Source of the DNA: Cystobacter fuscus DSM 2262 | Lineage (GTDB): Bacteria; Myxococcota; Myxococcia; Myxococcales; Myxococcaceae | Length of the DNA: 64,000 bases | Assembly: GCF_000335475.2 (NCBI RefSeq) | Contig: NZ_ANAH02000009.1 | Coordinates: 62,001 to 126,000, forward strand | Direction: 5' to 3' | Shown here: piece by piece, positions 36,984 through 45,293 of the stretch | How the letters are laid out: the number at the start of each line of letters is the position of its first letter | Position numbering within the stretch: the stretch's first letter is position 1 | The notes under the pieces: model-generated | Told to the model about the DNA's origin: nothing | Databases searched by the model: none | The model's input: the letters and a program-made list of their open reading frames with translations, nothing else | Translations under genes and position numbers: made by a program

Positions 36984-37805
36984 GTGAGCACGCTCAAGGG
37001 CAAGACCCTCTTCATCACCGGCGCGAGCCGGGGCATCGGCCTGGCCATCGCCCTGCGCGCGGCGCGGGATGGCGCCAACGTCGTCGTCGCCGCCAAGACG
37101 TCCGAGCCCCATCCCAAGCTGCCCGGCACCATCCACTCGGCCGCCGAGGAGATTCAAAAGGCCGGCGGACAGGCGCTCCCCCTGATGGTGGACATCCGCT
37201 TCGAGGACCAGCTCCAGGCGGCGGTGAAGCAGACCGTGGAGCGCTTTGGCGGCATCGACATCCTGGTGAACAACGCCAGCGCCATCAGCCTCACCGGCAC
37301 GCTCGAGACGCCGATGAAGAAGTTCGACCTGATGTTCGGCGTGAACGTCCGGGGCACCTACGCCACCACCCAGGCCTGTCTGCCCGAGCTGCTCAAGGCG
37401 AAGAACCCGCATGTGCTCACGCTCTCGCCGCCGCTCAACATGAAGGCCAAGTGGTTCCAGAACCACGTGGCCTACACCATGGCCAAGTACGGCATGAGCA
37501 TGTGCGTGCTGGGCATGGCCGAGGAGTTCCGCGACCAGGGCGTGGCCTTCAACGCCCTCTGGCCGCGCACCACCATCGCCACCGCCGCCGTGAACATGCT
37601 CGGCGGGCAGGGGATGATGGAGGCCAGCCGCACGCCGGAAATCATGTCCGACGCGGCCTACGCCATCCTCACGCGCGACAGCCGCTCGTGCACCGGCAAC
37701 TTCTTCCTCGACGAGGACCTGCTGCGCGAGCAGGGGGTGAAGGACTTCGACAAGTACCTCGTCAAGCCGGGCACCCAGCCCCTGCCAGACTTCTTCATCG
37801 ACTGA
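36984..37805 (+). CDS. Short-chain dehydrogenase, HSDL2-like
   Basis: About 273 residues. The dinucleotide-binding motif TGASRGIG is at residues 12-19, the NNAS motif near 97, and the catalytic Tyr164 and Lys168 sit in HVAYTMAKYG; Ser148 is the third catalytic residue. The KTSEPHPKLPGTI segment and the C-terminal YAILTRDSRSCTGNFFLDED are hallmarks of the HSDL2-type hydroxysteroid dehydrogenase-like subgroup, whose bacterial substrates are unclear. The GTG at 36984 has an AAGGA site. Confidence 0.93.
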   Translation: MSTLKGKTLFITGASRGIGLAIALRAARDGANVVVAAKTSEPHPKLPGTIHSAAEEIQKAGGQALPLMVDIRFEDQLQAAVKQTVERFGGIDILVNNASAISLTGTLETPMKKFDLMFGVNVRGTYATTQACLPELLKAKNPHVLTLSPPLNMKAKWFQNHVAYTMAKYGMSMCVLGMAEEFRDQGVAFNALWPRTTIATAAVNMLGGQGMMEASRTPEIMSDAAYAILTRDSRSCTGNFFLDEDLLREQGVKDFDKYLVKPGTQPLPDFFID

Positions 37806-37862
37806 GTCTTCCGGGTCGCCTGCTAGGGTGCGCCTTCGCCGTGGGTCGTTCCGGGAGGGCGC

Positions 37863-38318
37863 ATGTCGTTCGTCTTGTTCTTCTTCAAGGTCTTCGTCTT
37901 CAACCTGCTGGTCAGCAAGCTGCTCGGGCTCGCCCTGACGCCCCTGGTGAAGCGGGCCCTCTCCGAACAACCCTCCGTGGGGGCGGGGACGGGCTCCCCC
38001 CAGAAGCTCGCGACCCCGGATGTGATCGCGTTCGTGCTGCTGCTCGCCCTGTGCTTCCTCCAGGGGCTCCTCGTGGCGGGCGCGCTCGGACTGTCCCTCC
38101 AGTCGCACCCCGACGCCTGGCGGCCGCTGTGGTACCTCGTGGGCGCGGGGTCGTTCCTCCCCGTGAGCCTCGCCGCCTACCCCAAGGACGACACGCGCGC
38201 CCGGACCGGGCAGGTCCTGGGCTACCTCGGCTCGCTCTCGGGCTACCTCCTCGCCTCGTTCTGGCCCGGGGTGGTCCCCGGGGCGCTCCTGGTCATGTCG
38301 CGGGTGCTCGCCGTGTGA
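37863..38318 (+). CDS. Hypothetical four-helix membrane protein
   Basis: A 151-residue integral membrane protein with about four hydrophobic segments (residues 1-28, 52-75, 88-105, 122-148). I recognise no family. It follows the SDR gene by 57 bases on the same strand and ends nine bases from the convergent methyltransferase gene. Confidence 0.72.
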   Translation: MSFVLFFFKVFVFNLLVSKLLGLALTPLVKRALSEQPSVGAGTGSPQKLATPDVIAFVLLLALCFLQGLLVAGALGLSLQSHPDAWRPLWYLVGAGSFLPVSLAAYPKDDTRARTGQVLGYLGSLSGYLLASFWPGVVPGALLVMSRVLAV

Positions 38319-38327
38319 GCCGGGTGC

Positions 38328-39140
38328 TCAGGCCCGGCCGACCGCGCGACCCCAGGCGGAGTAGAACACGGCGTCCTTCGCCTTCTCGATGCGCACCAGC
38401 TCTTGCTTGAGCTTCGTGATGGTCTTGCGATCCACCCGTCCCGCCTTGAGCAACGCGGGCGCGGCGCTCAACAGGACCTTCTCGAAGACCTTCGTGAACC
38501 GCTCCCGCTCCTTGGCCTGGCGCGAATCGAAGTGGAAGGATCTGATCTCCGTTTCGACCTTGCGGAAGCCCGCTTCGGTCAGGAGGTTGCCGAGCAATGC
38601 ACCGACGAAGGGATGCCCGCCGGTCTCCCACTGGTGGTCGTTGAACTCGAACCAGTATTTCAGCAGCGCGGGCGAGTAGGGATTGACGAAGAAGGTCTGG
38701 TTGAAGACCTCGCTCACGAAGACAGGCGCGTTCTTCTTCAGCCGGCTCCGGGTTTCCTTCAGGACCTTCAGCGGGTCCTTCACGTGCTCCAGGAACCAGC
38801 AGATGTATGCGCCATCATAGGCATTGCCCTCGAGGGCGGAGAGGTCGGAGGCGTCGGCCTGGAACAGCCGGACGCGTCCCTCCGCGAGTTCTCGCTTGAG
38901 GTAGTGACGGGCGGCCTCGAGCTGCTCGGGGACGAGGTCCACCCCGTCGATGGTGATCCCGGGAAAGCGCTTCAAGAGTATCTTGGTCTGCGCGCCCACG
39001 CCGCAGCCCACTTCGAGGATCCGACCCTTGGGCTTGAACTCGACACCCGGACGGACCCACTTGTCGAGATAACGGGCCTGCTCGATCAAGCGCTCCTGCT
39101 CGACGGGGTCATAACCGTGGATGTACTCCTGCTTTTTCAC
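38328..39140 (-). CDS. SAM-dependent methyltransferase
   Basis: About 270 residues with a class I methyltransferase core: the motif I glycine loop ILEVGCGVGAQTKIL, motif II acidic end GVDLVPEQL, and ADASDLSAL, then FLEHVKDP. It belongs to the UbiE/small-molecule methyltransferase type; the acceptor is unknown. The GTG at 39140 has an AGGGAGG site four bases upstream; ATG 39158 and 39209 are alternatives without better signals. Confidence 0.88.
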   Translation of the reverse strand: MKKQEYIHGYDPVEQERLIEQARYLDKWVRPGVEFKPKGRILEVGCGVGAQTKILLKRFPGITIDGVDLVPEQLEAARHYLKRELAEGRVRLFQADASDLSALEGNAYDGAYICWFLEHVKDPLKVLKETRSRLKKNAPVFVSEVFNQTFFVNPYSPALLKYWFEFNDHQWETGGHPFVGALLGNLLTEAGFRKVETEIRSFHFDSRQAKERERFTKVFEKVLLSAAPALLKAGRVDRKTITKLKQELVRIEKAKDAVFYSAWGRAVGRA

Positions 39141-39232
39141 GAGGCCTCCCTTGCCCATGAGGGTGGCCCCGCGAGGTTGCCGCCCGCAATACCTTTTGCG
39201 GGCAGTCATCCGCTCCCGAACGCATGCCCGGC

Positions 39233-39970
39233 TCAGGGCTGAACGGAGCGCGGCTGCGGGTCAGGCTTCTTGACCGGCACGTAGCATTTGCCCTGGTACT
39301 CGGCCGTGCTGCGCGGACAGGGAGCGGTCTTCGCGAGTTCGTTCCAACAACCGCCTCGTATCTCCACCTGTGCTTCGGGAATACACGGAGGCTTGCGCTG
39401 CTCCTTGAAGGGCGTCTCTGGCATTGGGTAGGCGATGGCTGGAATGGATATGTCCTGGCCATCGGAGAAGAAGATGGCCTCGGTGGGTGTGTCGCCTGTC
39501 TTCGGCTGCTCGATAGGCCTTGGCCAGAGCAGGAGCGCGAGTCCCGCGGCCAGCGCCAATCCCGCGCCCGTGAGTCCCCAGCGCTGCACCTTGTGTCGTG
39601 AGGAGGCCGCCCCGGGCTCGCGCGAGAAGAGAGCCCGTACGTCCTTCCGCCCGTCGAGCTGGGCCAGGGCGCCCGCGAGCCGGATGAAGCCCAGGGTCAT
39701 CTCGTGGAACGTTGGGAGCTTCGCCCCGGCCGTGCGCTTGGGATGCACGACGAGGGCGTCCGGCTCGGTGAAGTTCGTGGTCTGCATGCTCCAGGGCGTG
39801 GACGTGCGCCAGTCGTCACCCGTGCCCGGCATCACGACCAGCACGGGTTCTCCCGTCTCGACGTGGTGTGCCTCATAGATTCGGCCTTCGTCCTCGGGTA
39901 TCCCCGGGTAACGCTCACCGACTCGATACGGGCCCAGCCGACGTCCCTTCCACTCCGATGCGTCGCTCAT
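39233..39970 (-). CDS. Kinase-derived membrane protein with Cys-rich tail (pseudokinase-like)
   Basis: A 245-residue protein. The N-terminal part opens GRRLGPYRVGERYPG and continues EAHHVETGEPVLVVM, which mirrors the glycine-loop and VAIK-lysine strands of myxobacterial Ser/Thr kinases, but no catalytic HRD or DFG motif follows. A single membrane helix (about residues 132-150) leads to a C-terminal segment with four cysteines (RGGCWNELAKTAPCP, YQGKCYVP) and an SVQP end seen at the end of some membrane kinases. It therefore looks like a kinase reduced to a sensor or docking module. The similarity is inferred from pattern only. Confidence 0.75.
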   Translation of the reverse strand: MSDASEWKGRRLGPYRVGERYPGIPEDEGRIYEAHHVETGEPVLVVMPGTGDDWRTSTPWSMQTTNFTEPDALVVHPKRTAGAKLPTFHEMTLGFIRLAGALAQLDGRKDVRALFSREPGAASSRHKVQRWGLTGAGLALAAGLALLLWPRPIEQPKTGDTPTEAIFFSDGQDISIPAIAYPMPETPFKEQRKPPCIPEAQVEIRGGCWNELAKTAPCPRSTAEYQGKCYVPVKKPDPQPRSVQP

Positions 39971-40206
39971 GTCCGCGTCTCCTCTCCTGCTCCTCCTACT
40001 TCGGATGTAGGACGCCTGTACAGACCCGGAGAGTCAGAAACAGGCCGCCATCACTTCGAGCGTCGTGGGAGCGCGGGTGCTGACAGAATGGCAGACCGAT
40101 GTGGCGGGTCTCGGACAGGAGACGCACGGGCCGTGGGTCTTGTCACGTGGGGCCGAGGACTTGCTTACCGTGAGCGGCCGGTACGCGGCTTGAAAGGGCT
40201 CCGGAG

Positions 40207-40626
40207 ATGGCCCACGCGCCCCCCGAACAGTCGAAGCTCGATTGGCAGGCATTCCTGCACAACCTCCTTCGCTTCGCTTCTGTCCTGATCCTCCTCCTGT
40301 TGGGGGGAACGGTGTTGCTGTTCGCGGGTTTGGCTCTCGTGAGCATTGCCCGCGCGAATCAGGAGAGCGCCGAACGCGACCTCGAGCGCTTCCAGACAGC
40401 ACTGAGGCTCTATCACTCGAAGTACCACTGCTATCCTTCCCCCGCGTGGGGGCTCCGGGAGCTCCTGGACAGCCTGGAGCTGGATTGGGCTTCGTACGAT
40501 CCTTGGGGCCATCCCTATGGATATGAGCTGCGTGAGGATCAGCCCCGGGTGTGGAGCCTGGGCGCGGATGGTGCTCCTGGCGGCGAAGGCGAAGACGCGG
40601 ACATCTTCCTCCCTCGAGAGCCCTGA
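40207..40626 (+). CDS. Orphan GspG-like pseudopilin C-terminal-domain protein
   Basis: A 139-residue protein. After a polar start a long hydrophobic stretch (about 20-46) is followed by RDLERFQTALRLYHSKYHCYP and then DPWGHPYGYEL and SLGADGAPGGEGEDADI, which match the calcium-binding C-terminal region of the type II secretion major pseudopilin GspG. However the prepilin cleavage signature (G followed by F/M and Glu at +5) is not evident. No other secretion genes are nearby. It may be an accessory or decaying pseudopilin, or a related sensor. Confidence 0.8.
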   Translation: MAHAPPEQSKLDWQAFLHNLLRFASVLILLLLGGTVLLFAGLALVSIARANQESAERDLERFQTALRLYHSKYHCYPSPAWGLRELLDSLELDWASYDPWGHPYGYELREDQPRVWSLGADGAPGGEGEDADIFLPREP

Positions 40627-40657
40627 GCGCCCGGCTCCTCACCCTCCCATCCTCATC

Positions 40658-40674
40658 CCCCCGGGCCGCGGGGG
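40658..40674 (+). terminator. Hairpin between convergent genes
   Basis: A 6-base stem CCCCCG at 40658-40663 pairs with CGGGGG at 40669-40674 over a five-base loop, in the 55-base gap between the pseudopilin-like gene and the convergent msrA. There is no U-run. Confidence 0.4.
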
Positions 40675-40681
40675 CCCTCGC

Positions 40682-41452
40682 TCACTCGCGCATGTAGTGG
40701 CAGGTGTAGCCGCCCGGGTTCTTCACCAGATAGTCCTGGTGGTACTGCTCGGCCGGGGTGAACTCGCCCGCGGCGGTGATCTCCGTGACGACGGGCCGCT
40801 TCCACTTGCCCGAGGCATCGACCCGGGCCCTCACCTTCTCGGCCACCCGGCGCTGCTCGTCCGACAGGTAGAAGATCGCCGAGCGGTACTGCGTGCCCAC
40901 GTCGTTGCCCTGCCGGTTGAGCGTCGTCGGGTCATGCATGCGGAAGAACCACTTCTCCAGTAGCGCCTCGTACGTCAGCAGCTTCGGGTTGAAGACCACG
41001 CGCACGGACTCCGCGTGCCCCGTGCGCCCCGTGTGCACGTCGTCATACGTCGGGCGGGAGAACAGCTTCGCGCCGCCCGTGTAGCCCACCTCCGTCTCGA
41101 TGACGCCCGGAATCTCGCGCAGCAGATCCTCCATCCCCCAGAAGCACCCGCCGGCCAGATACGCTGTCTCCCTCGTCGCCTCCTCGTTCGTGCCCTTCGT
41201 GGGCGCCGCCGGTGCCACCGCCTCTCGCGGCGTGCCCGGTGCCGAGCCGCCGCCCGTGGGCTGCCGGCCGTCCTGGCTCCGCGCGGTGGGTGGAGTCTGG
41301 GCGCTGGAGGCGTTCGTGGCTGGCGGGGCGCCGTGCGCCTCGGTGCACGCGCTCAACACCCCGAGCAGGGCCAGCATCGCGGGCAACAACCGGCGCGGCA
41401 CCCCTGGCGAGGCGCGGCGGGCGAGGGGAGGGACGACGGGGTCGGACGACAT
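40682..41452 (-). CDS. msrA: Peptide methionine sulfoxide reductase A, lipoprotein form
   Basis: A 256-residue protein. A hydrophobic segment ends LLGVLSAC with the lipobox cysteine at 36, followed by an Ala/Pro/Thr-rich linker and the MsrA domain from about residue 95. The catalytic Cys103 sits in [10 protein letters not shown], and the [11 protein letters not shown] and YHQDYL blocks are conserved. A lipid anchor would place the enzyme in the envelope, where it repairs oxidised methionine in secreted proteins. The recycling cysteines lie near the end (GYTCHYM). Confidence 0.93.
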   Translation of the reverse strand: MSSDPVVPPLARRASPGVPRRLLPAMLALLGVLSACTEAHGAPPATNASSAQTPPTARSQDGRQPTGGGSAPGTPREAVAPAAPTKGTNEEATRETAYLAGGCFWGMEDLLREIPGVIETEVGYTGGAKLFSRPTYDDVHTGRTGHAESVRVVFNPKLLTYEALLEKWFFRMHDPTTLNRQGNDVGTQYRSAIFYLSDEQRRVAEKVRARVDASGKWKRPVVTEITAAGEFTPAEQYHQDYLVKNPGGYTCHYMRE

Positions 41453-41609
41453 GGTTCAGGCCTCCGGACACGCCCGGCGTGGGCGCTCTCTCTCTTGTAC
41501 GCGGGAGCCCCGGGCTCGTTTCAGCCTTTGTTCACGCCCATTCCCCACCGGGCGGCCGGGCGGGTCATCCCCGCTCCCTCATCCTGGCGCTCGGCGCCGG
41601 TCCGGCCTC

Positions 41610-42059
41610 CTACTTGCGCAGTTCAGGGAAGAGGTCGATCGATTCGGGCGTGCAATAGAACGAGGTGCTCTTCACCTCGGATTCGACTCCCGCGCTGTCA
41701 CGCACCTTGAACTCCACCTGGACCAGGGCACTGTCCGAGGATGCGGAGGGCGCCTCGCAGTAGAGGACATGGCTCCAGGCGATCTCGGACCAGGGCATGT
41801 TGACCCTCCACTCCCATTGACCGGACAGCTGGTACGCCTGCTGCCAGAGCGGCGTGAGGGGGCCACTGCCGCCCTCGGCGTAGGCCGAGCAGCTGAGCTG
41901 CTGGAGGGAGATGCGCACGCAGCGGATGTTGGAGACCGTGAGCGCGGCATCCACGTTGCCCAGGGACTCCTCGGGGGAAACGGACGTGGACTCGGGGGGG
42001 ACACCGCACGCGCTCAGCAGCAGCGTGGACAGGAGGAACCGGCGGAGGGGAAGGGGCAT
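41610..42059 (-). CDS. Small secreted lipoprotein
   Basis: About 149 residues. A short basic n-region (MPLPLRR) and FLLSTLLLSAC form a lipoprotein signal; the cysteine at about residue 18 would be lipidated. The mature protein is beta-rich with several cysteines and an Ig-like feel, but I recognise no family. ATG 42059 is preferred over an upstream in-frame ATG at 42113 because it puts the signal at the N-terminus. Confidence 0.75.
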   Translation of the reverse strand: MPLPLRRFLLSTLLLSACGVPPESTSVSPEESLGNVDAALTVSNIRCVRISLQQLSCSAYAEGGSGPLTPLWQQAYQLSGQWEWRVNMPWSEIAWSHVLYCEAPSASSDSALVQVEFKVRDSAGVESEVKSTSFYCTPESIDLFPELRK

Positions 42060-42252
42060 GGGGGTTGGTGCCGCGGCGGGAAGGATGGGGTGGAACGAGG
42101 GGCCGCGGGGCACTCACGGCATCGAGCAGGCAGTCAAGGAGAGGTGCGTGGGGGTTTCAAGCCCCCGCGCATGTTTCCTCGTGTTTGGTGGGTGGAGGAG
42201 CACCGTGACGGGATGGGCTCCATGGCTGTTCGTGCGTGAGTGCTCCGCGGGC

Positions 42253-42471
42253 TCAATCTGGCGGCTCCAGGTAGTTGCCGTCGCTATCGGTGATGGTGTC
42301 CATCGCGTATCCCTCGGGCGGCTCGTTGGACCCGGCATTGGCCTTGCCGGCGGGGGTGGAGGGGATGGTGTCTGGCTTGGCTGAACGGTGCTCCTCTGGC
42401 CGGGCGCCCTCGCGGGGCGGGTCGGAACCTGGGGGAGCCGTGGCGCCACGTTCCTTTTCCGACTCTTTCAT
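42253..42471 (-). CDS. Small acidic/hydrophilic hypothetical protein
   Basis: A 72-residue protein starting MKESEKERG, rich in Pro, Glu, Asp and Ser and probably disordered, ending SDGNYLEPPD. The ATG at 42471 has a strong AGGAGGT ribosome-binding site seven bases upstream, which is the main support for it being a real gene. A longer reading to 42675 lacks such a signal and its extra residues look like noncoding GC-rich sequence. Function unknown. Confidence 0.6.
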   Translation of the reverse strand: MKESEKERGATAPPGSDPPREGARPEEHRSAKPDTIPSTPAGKANAGSNEPPEGYAMDTITDSDGNYLEPPD

Positions 42472-42734
42472 GTGTGGACCTCCTGCTCGTGCAACGCCTT
42501 GAAGTTGCCCATGGGGCGACTGGTTCGAGCAGACGCCCGGGCCTGCCCGCTCCCTTTGCGCTGGGAAGCCCGACGCGCGGCATCGTGGATGCCCTCCGAG
42601 CGTGGGGGCGAGCCCCGGATGGCGGGCTCGAGAGCCGGGAGGAGGCGGGGGGCGGGGGCGGTGCCTAACCTCCACTCATCACGGGGGCCGGTGCGGCCGA
42701 GCCACGGGCCCTCCTCAACACGGGGGAATGGTCC

Positions 42735-43406
42735 ATGAAGATGCTGCTTCACGAATTGCACCCGTCCGTCGTCCACGCTCCTCTGGCCCTGTTGCCCACG
42801 GCGACGGTGGCCGACTTCATCGCGGTGGCGAGTGGGGATCGGGCCTGGGCGAAGGTGGGCCGGCGGCTGTGGGTGGCCGGCACGGTGAGCGCTCTCTTCG
42901 CCGGCGTGGCCGGACTGGCCTCCTCGCAGGAGGTGAGGCTCGAGGAGCCCCGCGCGCGGGACATGGTGTTCCTCCACGGCATGGGCAATGCCGTCGTCAC
43001 CCTGGGCGCGGTGGGCGTGACGCTGTGGCGGTTGAGTCGTCCTCCCTCGCTCACCCAGAGCGTCATCGCGCTGCTCGCCAACTCGGTGGCGATGTACACC
43101 GCCACGCTCGGCGGCAAGATGGTCTACGAGCTGGGCGTGGGCATCAACCCGATGCCGGCGGATGCCGCGTCGGGCACGTTGAAGGGACCGCCGCTGCTGT
43201 CGCGCGAGGCGCCCGGAGCGCTCGTGCGCGACGCGCTCCAGGGCGTGCGCTGGCTGTTCGTCCGCGCGAGGAGCATCTGGGAGGGGTCCCGCCCGCTGCA
43301 TTCCGGCGCGAAGGGGTTCGGTCGGGGCTATGAGGGTCCCACGGTGCCGGACGAGGCCCTGGTTCCGGACTCCACCGAGCCGCGCTCCGACGCGCCCAGG
43401 ATGTGA
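42735..43406 (+). CDS. DUF2231-family membrane protein
   Basis: A 223-residue protein with about four membrane helices in the first 140 residues. The start LHPSVVHAPLALLPTATVADF and HGMGNAVV are characteristic of DUF2231, a family of haem- or electron-transport-related membrane proteins of unknown role. The C-terminal 80 residues are hydrophilic and extend beyond the family. It is followed after six bases by the AlkB-like gene, so the two are probably cotranscribed. Confidence 0.88.
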   Translation: MKMLLHELHPSVVHAPLALLPTATVADFIAVASGDRAWAKVGRRLWVAGTVSALFAGVAGLASSQEVRLEEPRARDMVFLHGMGNAVVTLGAVGVTLWRLSRPPSLTQSVIALLANSVAMYTATLGGKMVYELGVGINPMPADAASGTLKGPPLLSREAPGALVRDALQGVRWLFVRARSIWEGSRPLHSGAKGFGRGYEGPTVPDEALVPDSTEPRSDAPRM

Positions 43407-43412
43407 GCCGGG

Positions 43413-44003
43413 ATGGCCAGGCAGCCCCAGGTGGCCGGACTTCCAGAAGGGCTGAGCTATCTGCCCGGCTTCCTCTCCGAGGAGGAAGAGCGGGTCCTGG
43501 TGGACGAGCTGTCACGGCTCGTCTACCGGGAGATCCACATGCACGGGGTGGTGGCGCGGCGCACCGTGCTGCACTACGGCTGGGACTATGGCTATGAGTC
43601 CTGGCGCCTCACGCCCGCGCCCCCGGTGCCTGGCTTTCTCGAACCGGTGAGGGCCCGTTGTGCCGCCGCGGCGGGGCTCGAACCCAGTGCGCTCGAGGAA
43701 CTCCTCATCTCGCGCTACCCTCCCGGAGCGAGCATCGGCTGGCATCGGGATGCGCCCATGTTCGGCCCCTGTGTCATCGGGGTGTCCCTGCTCGGGCCGG
43801 CGCGGATGCGCTTCCGGCGTAAGGTGGGTGATGCCTTCCAGACGGTCGCGCTCGAACTCGAGCCCCGCTCCCTCTACCTCATGGCCGGAGCCTCGCGCAC
43901 GGAGTGGCAGCACACGCTCTCGCCCGTGAAGACCCTGCGCTACTCGCTGAGCTTCAGGACGTTGAAGCCTTCCTCGGGCCGGGAGGCGAGGCGGCCCGTG
44001 TAG
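43413..44003 (+). CDS. AlkB-like 2OG-Fe(II) dioxygenase
   Basis: A 196-residue oxygenase. The iron ligands are His111 and Asp113 in GWHRDAPMFG and His167 in QHTLSP; Arg176 and Arg182 in RYSLSFR bind 2-oxoglutarate. The LISRYPPGASIG stretch is typical of the AlkB family, which removes alkyl groups from DNA or RNA, or acts on proteins. The exact substrate is inferred. It follows the DUF2231 gene by six bases. Confidence 0.92.
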   Translation: MARQPQVAGLPEGLSYLPGFLSEEEERVLVDELSRLVYREIHMHGVVARRTVLHYGWDYGYESWRLTPAPPVPGFLEPVRARCAAAAGLEPSALEELLISRYPPGASIGWHRDAPMFGPCVIGVSLLGPARMRFRRKVGDAFQTVALELEPRSLYLMAGASRTEWQHTLSPVKTLRYSLSFRTLKPSSGREARRPV

Positions 44004-44139
44004 GGTCGGGCGGGCGGCCAGGGTGGCTGGGGATCGGGCGGCTTTTCGTAGAGACTTGTCTTCGGGTCCAATGCTGCGCCGAATGACCAGTACTTAACCT
44101 CCTCTTGGCGGTAACCCATACACCGGAGGAGGAGGAGTC

Positions 44140-44655
44140 ATGCGGCATGTGAAGGCTTTGTTCGTGGGGACGGCGGCGGCTGTGTTGCTCGTGGGCGCGG
44201 GGTGCAAGAGTGGTAGCCAGCAGGAGCAGCAGGGCCAGCAAGGGCAGCAGGGCACGGGTGGCGCGGGAATGAACCAGGGCGGCCCGTCGACCCCGCATGG
44301 TGAAGGCTCTACCCTGGGCGATGATACCGGAACGACCGGACCGGGCGGCGCGGGCAGTGTGGGCAGTGGCTCCGGAAGCGACCTGGGGACGGGCAGTGGC
44401 TCCGGCGGCTCGGGAAGCGACGTGGGAGGCACGGGCAGCGGCGGCTCCGGCGCGGACAACATGGGCAGCGGCTCTGGCGGCTCGGGGAGTGACCTGGGAG
44501 GCACGGGCAGCGGCGGCGCTGGTACGGGCAGCATGGGCAGTGGCTCCCAAGGCGCGGGTGACGACCTGAGCGGCACGGGCAGCGGCGGCTCCGGCGCGGG
44601 CAGCACGGGCAGCGGCTCCACCTCGGGTTCCGGCTCGGACGACACCCGCCGTTGA
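44140..44655 (+). CDS. Gly/Ser-repeat lipoprotein
   Basis: A 171-residue protein. Its signal peptide ends VLLVGAGCK, a clear lipobox. After a Gln/Gly-rich stretch, almost all of the mature protein is made of Gly, Ser, Asp and Thr in repeats such as GSGSGGSGSD and GGTGSGGSG. It is almost certainly disordered and extended, perhaps a surface spacer. The ATG has a run of GGAGGAGGAG just upstream, a very strong ribosome-binding site, so high expression is likely. Confidence 0.85.
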   Translation: MRHVKALFVGTAAAVLLVGAGCKSGSQQEQQGQQGQQGTGGAGMNQGGPSTPHGEGSTLGDDTGTTGPGGAGSVGSGSGSDLGTGSGSGGSGSDVGGTGSGGSGADNMGSGSGGSGSDLGGTGSGGAGTGSMGSGSQGAGDDLSGTGSGGSGAGSTGSGSTSGSGSDDTRR

Positions 44656-44783
44656 GGCCAGGGAATGACGCGCGGACACCCCGCGCGAATGCCGTGGGGA
44701 GGTCCCCGGCTCCACGAGGGAAGGCCGCTTCGTCCCCCCCAAGAGGGGTCTTTCACGTGGAGCCTGGCGTGACCAGGAGAAGG

Positions 44784-44820
44784 TCCTCGAGGCCACTCGC
44801 CTCGGGGGCTTTTTCTTTTT
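44784..44820 (+). terminator. Rho-independent terminator after the Gly/Ser lipoprotein
   Basis: A stem of ten pairs (T44784 plus CCTCGAGGC at 44785-44793 pairing with GCCTCGGGGG at 44799-44808, including two G-T pairs) with a five-base loop is followed by CTTTTTCTTTTT (44809-44820). This is the clearest intrinsic terminator on the plus strand. Confidence 0.85.
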
Positions 44821-44932
44821 CCTCGAGTCCTTGCAGGCGAGCGAGAGCAGCGACGGCAGGGGACAGGGCGGACGAGGAAGACGCGAATCCAACGCTGAGA
44901 TGAGGGGGCGCGGATGTTACTCTGCGCCGTCG

Positions 44933-45268
44933 ATGGACCCATTCGTGCGGCGCCTCGTGGAGAGGCTCCATGACCCAGCCAAGCCCCTGTCGCGCAACCG
45001 GCACTTCCACACGTTCGACACCCCCGAGGGTCGGATGGCGCTGAAGGTGTTCCGCCGGCTCAACAGCATCCACCGGGACATCCTCGCCTGCGTGAAGGAG
45101 GGGCGGAGGGCCCGGCTCTTCCGCCACGTCAACGACGAGGGCGAGCACCGCATCGAGCTGCACTTCGAGCGCATCGCCGGACGCCGGGTGTCCCACCTCA
45201 AGGCCGCCGAGCTGGAGCTGCTCGCCCGGCTACCGGGGGTGCGTGATGCGCTCGAGGGAGACCTCTAA
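44933..45268 (+). CDS. Hypothetical protein upstream of coiled-coil/nuclease-like gene
   Basis: About 111 residues, basic, with no recognised domain: the middle reads HFHTFDTPEGRMALKVFRRL and the end is a Leu-rich helix. ATG 44933 lacks a good ribosome-binding site; an in-frame ATG at 44900 is an alternative. It stops 25 bases before the next gene's preferred start, and the next reading frame overlaps its 3' end, so the two are probably cotranscribed and may work together. Confidence 0.68.
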   Translation: MDPFVRRLVERLHDPAKPLSRNRHFHTFDTPEGRMALKVFRRLNSIHRDILACVKEGRRARLFRHVNDEGEHRIELHFERIAGRRVSHLKAAELELLARLPGVRDALEGDL

Positions 45269-45293
45269 GCGGCCCTCGGGAGGTCCCGCGCTC

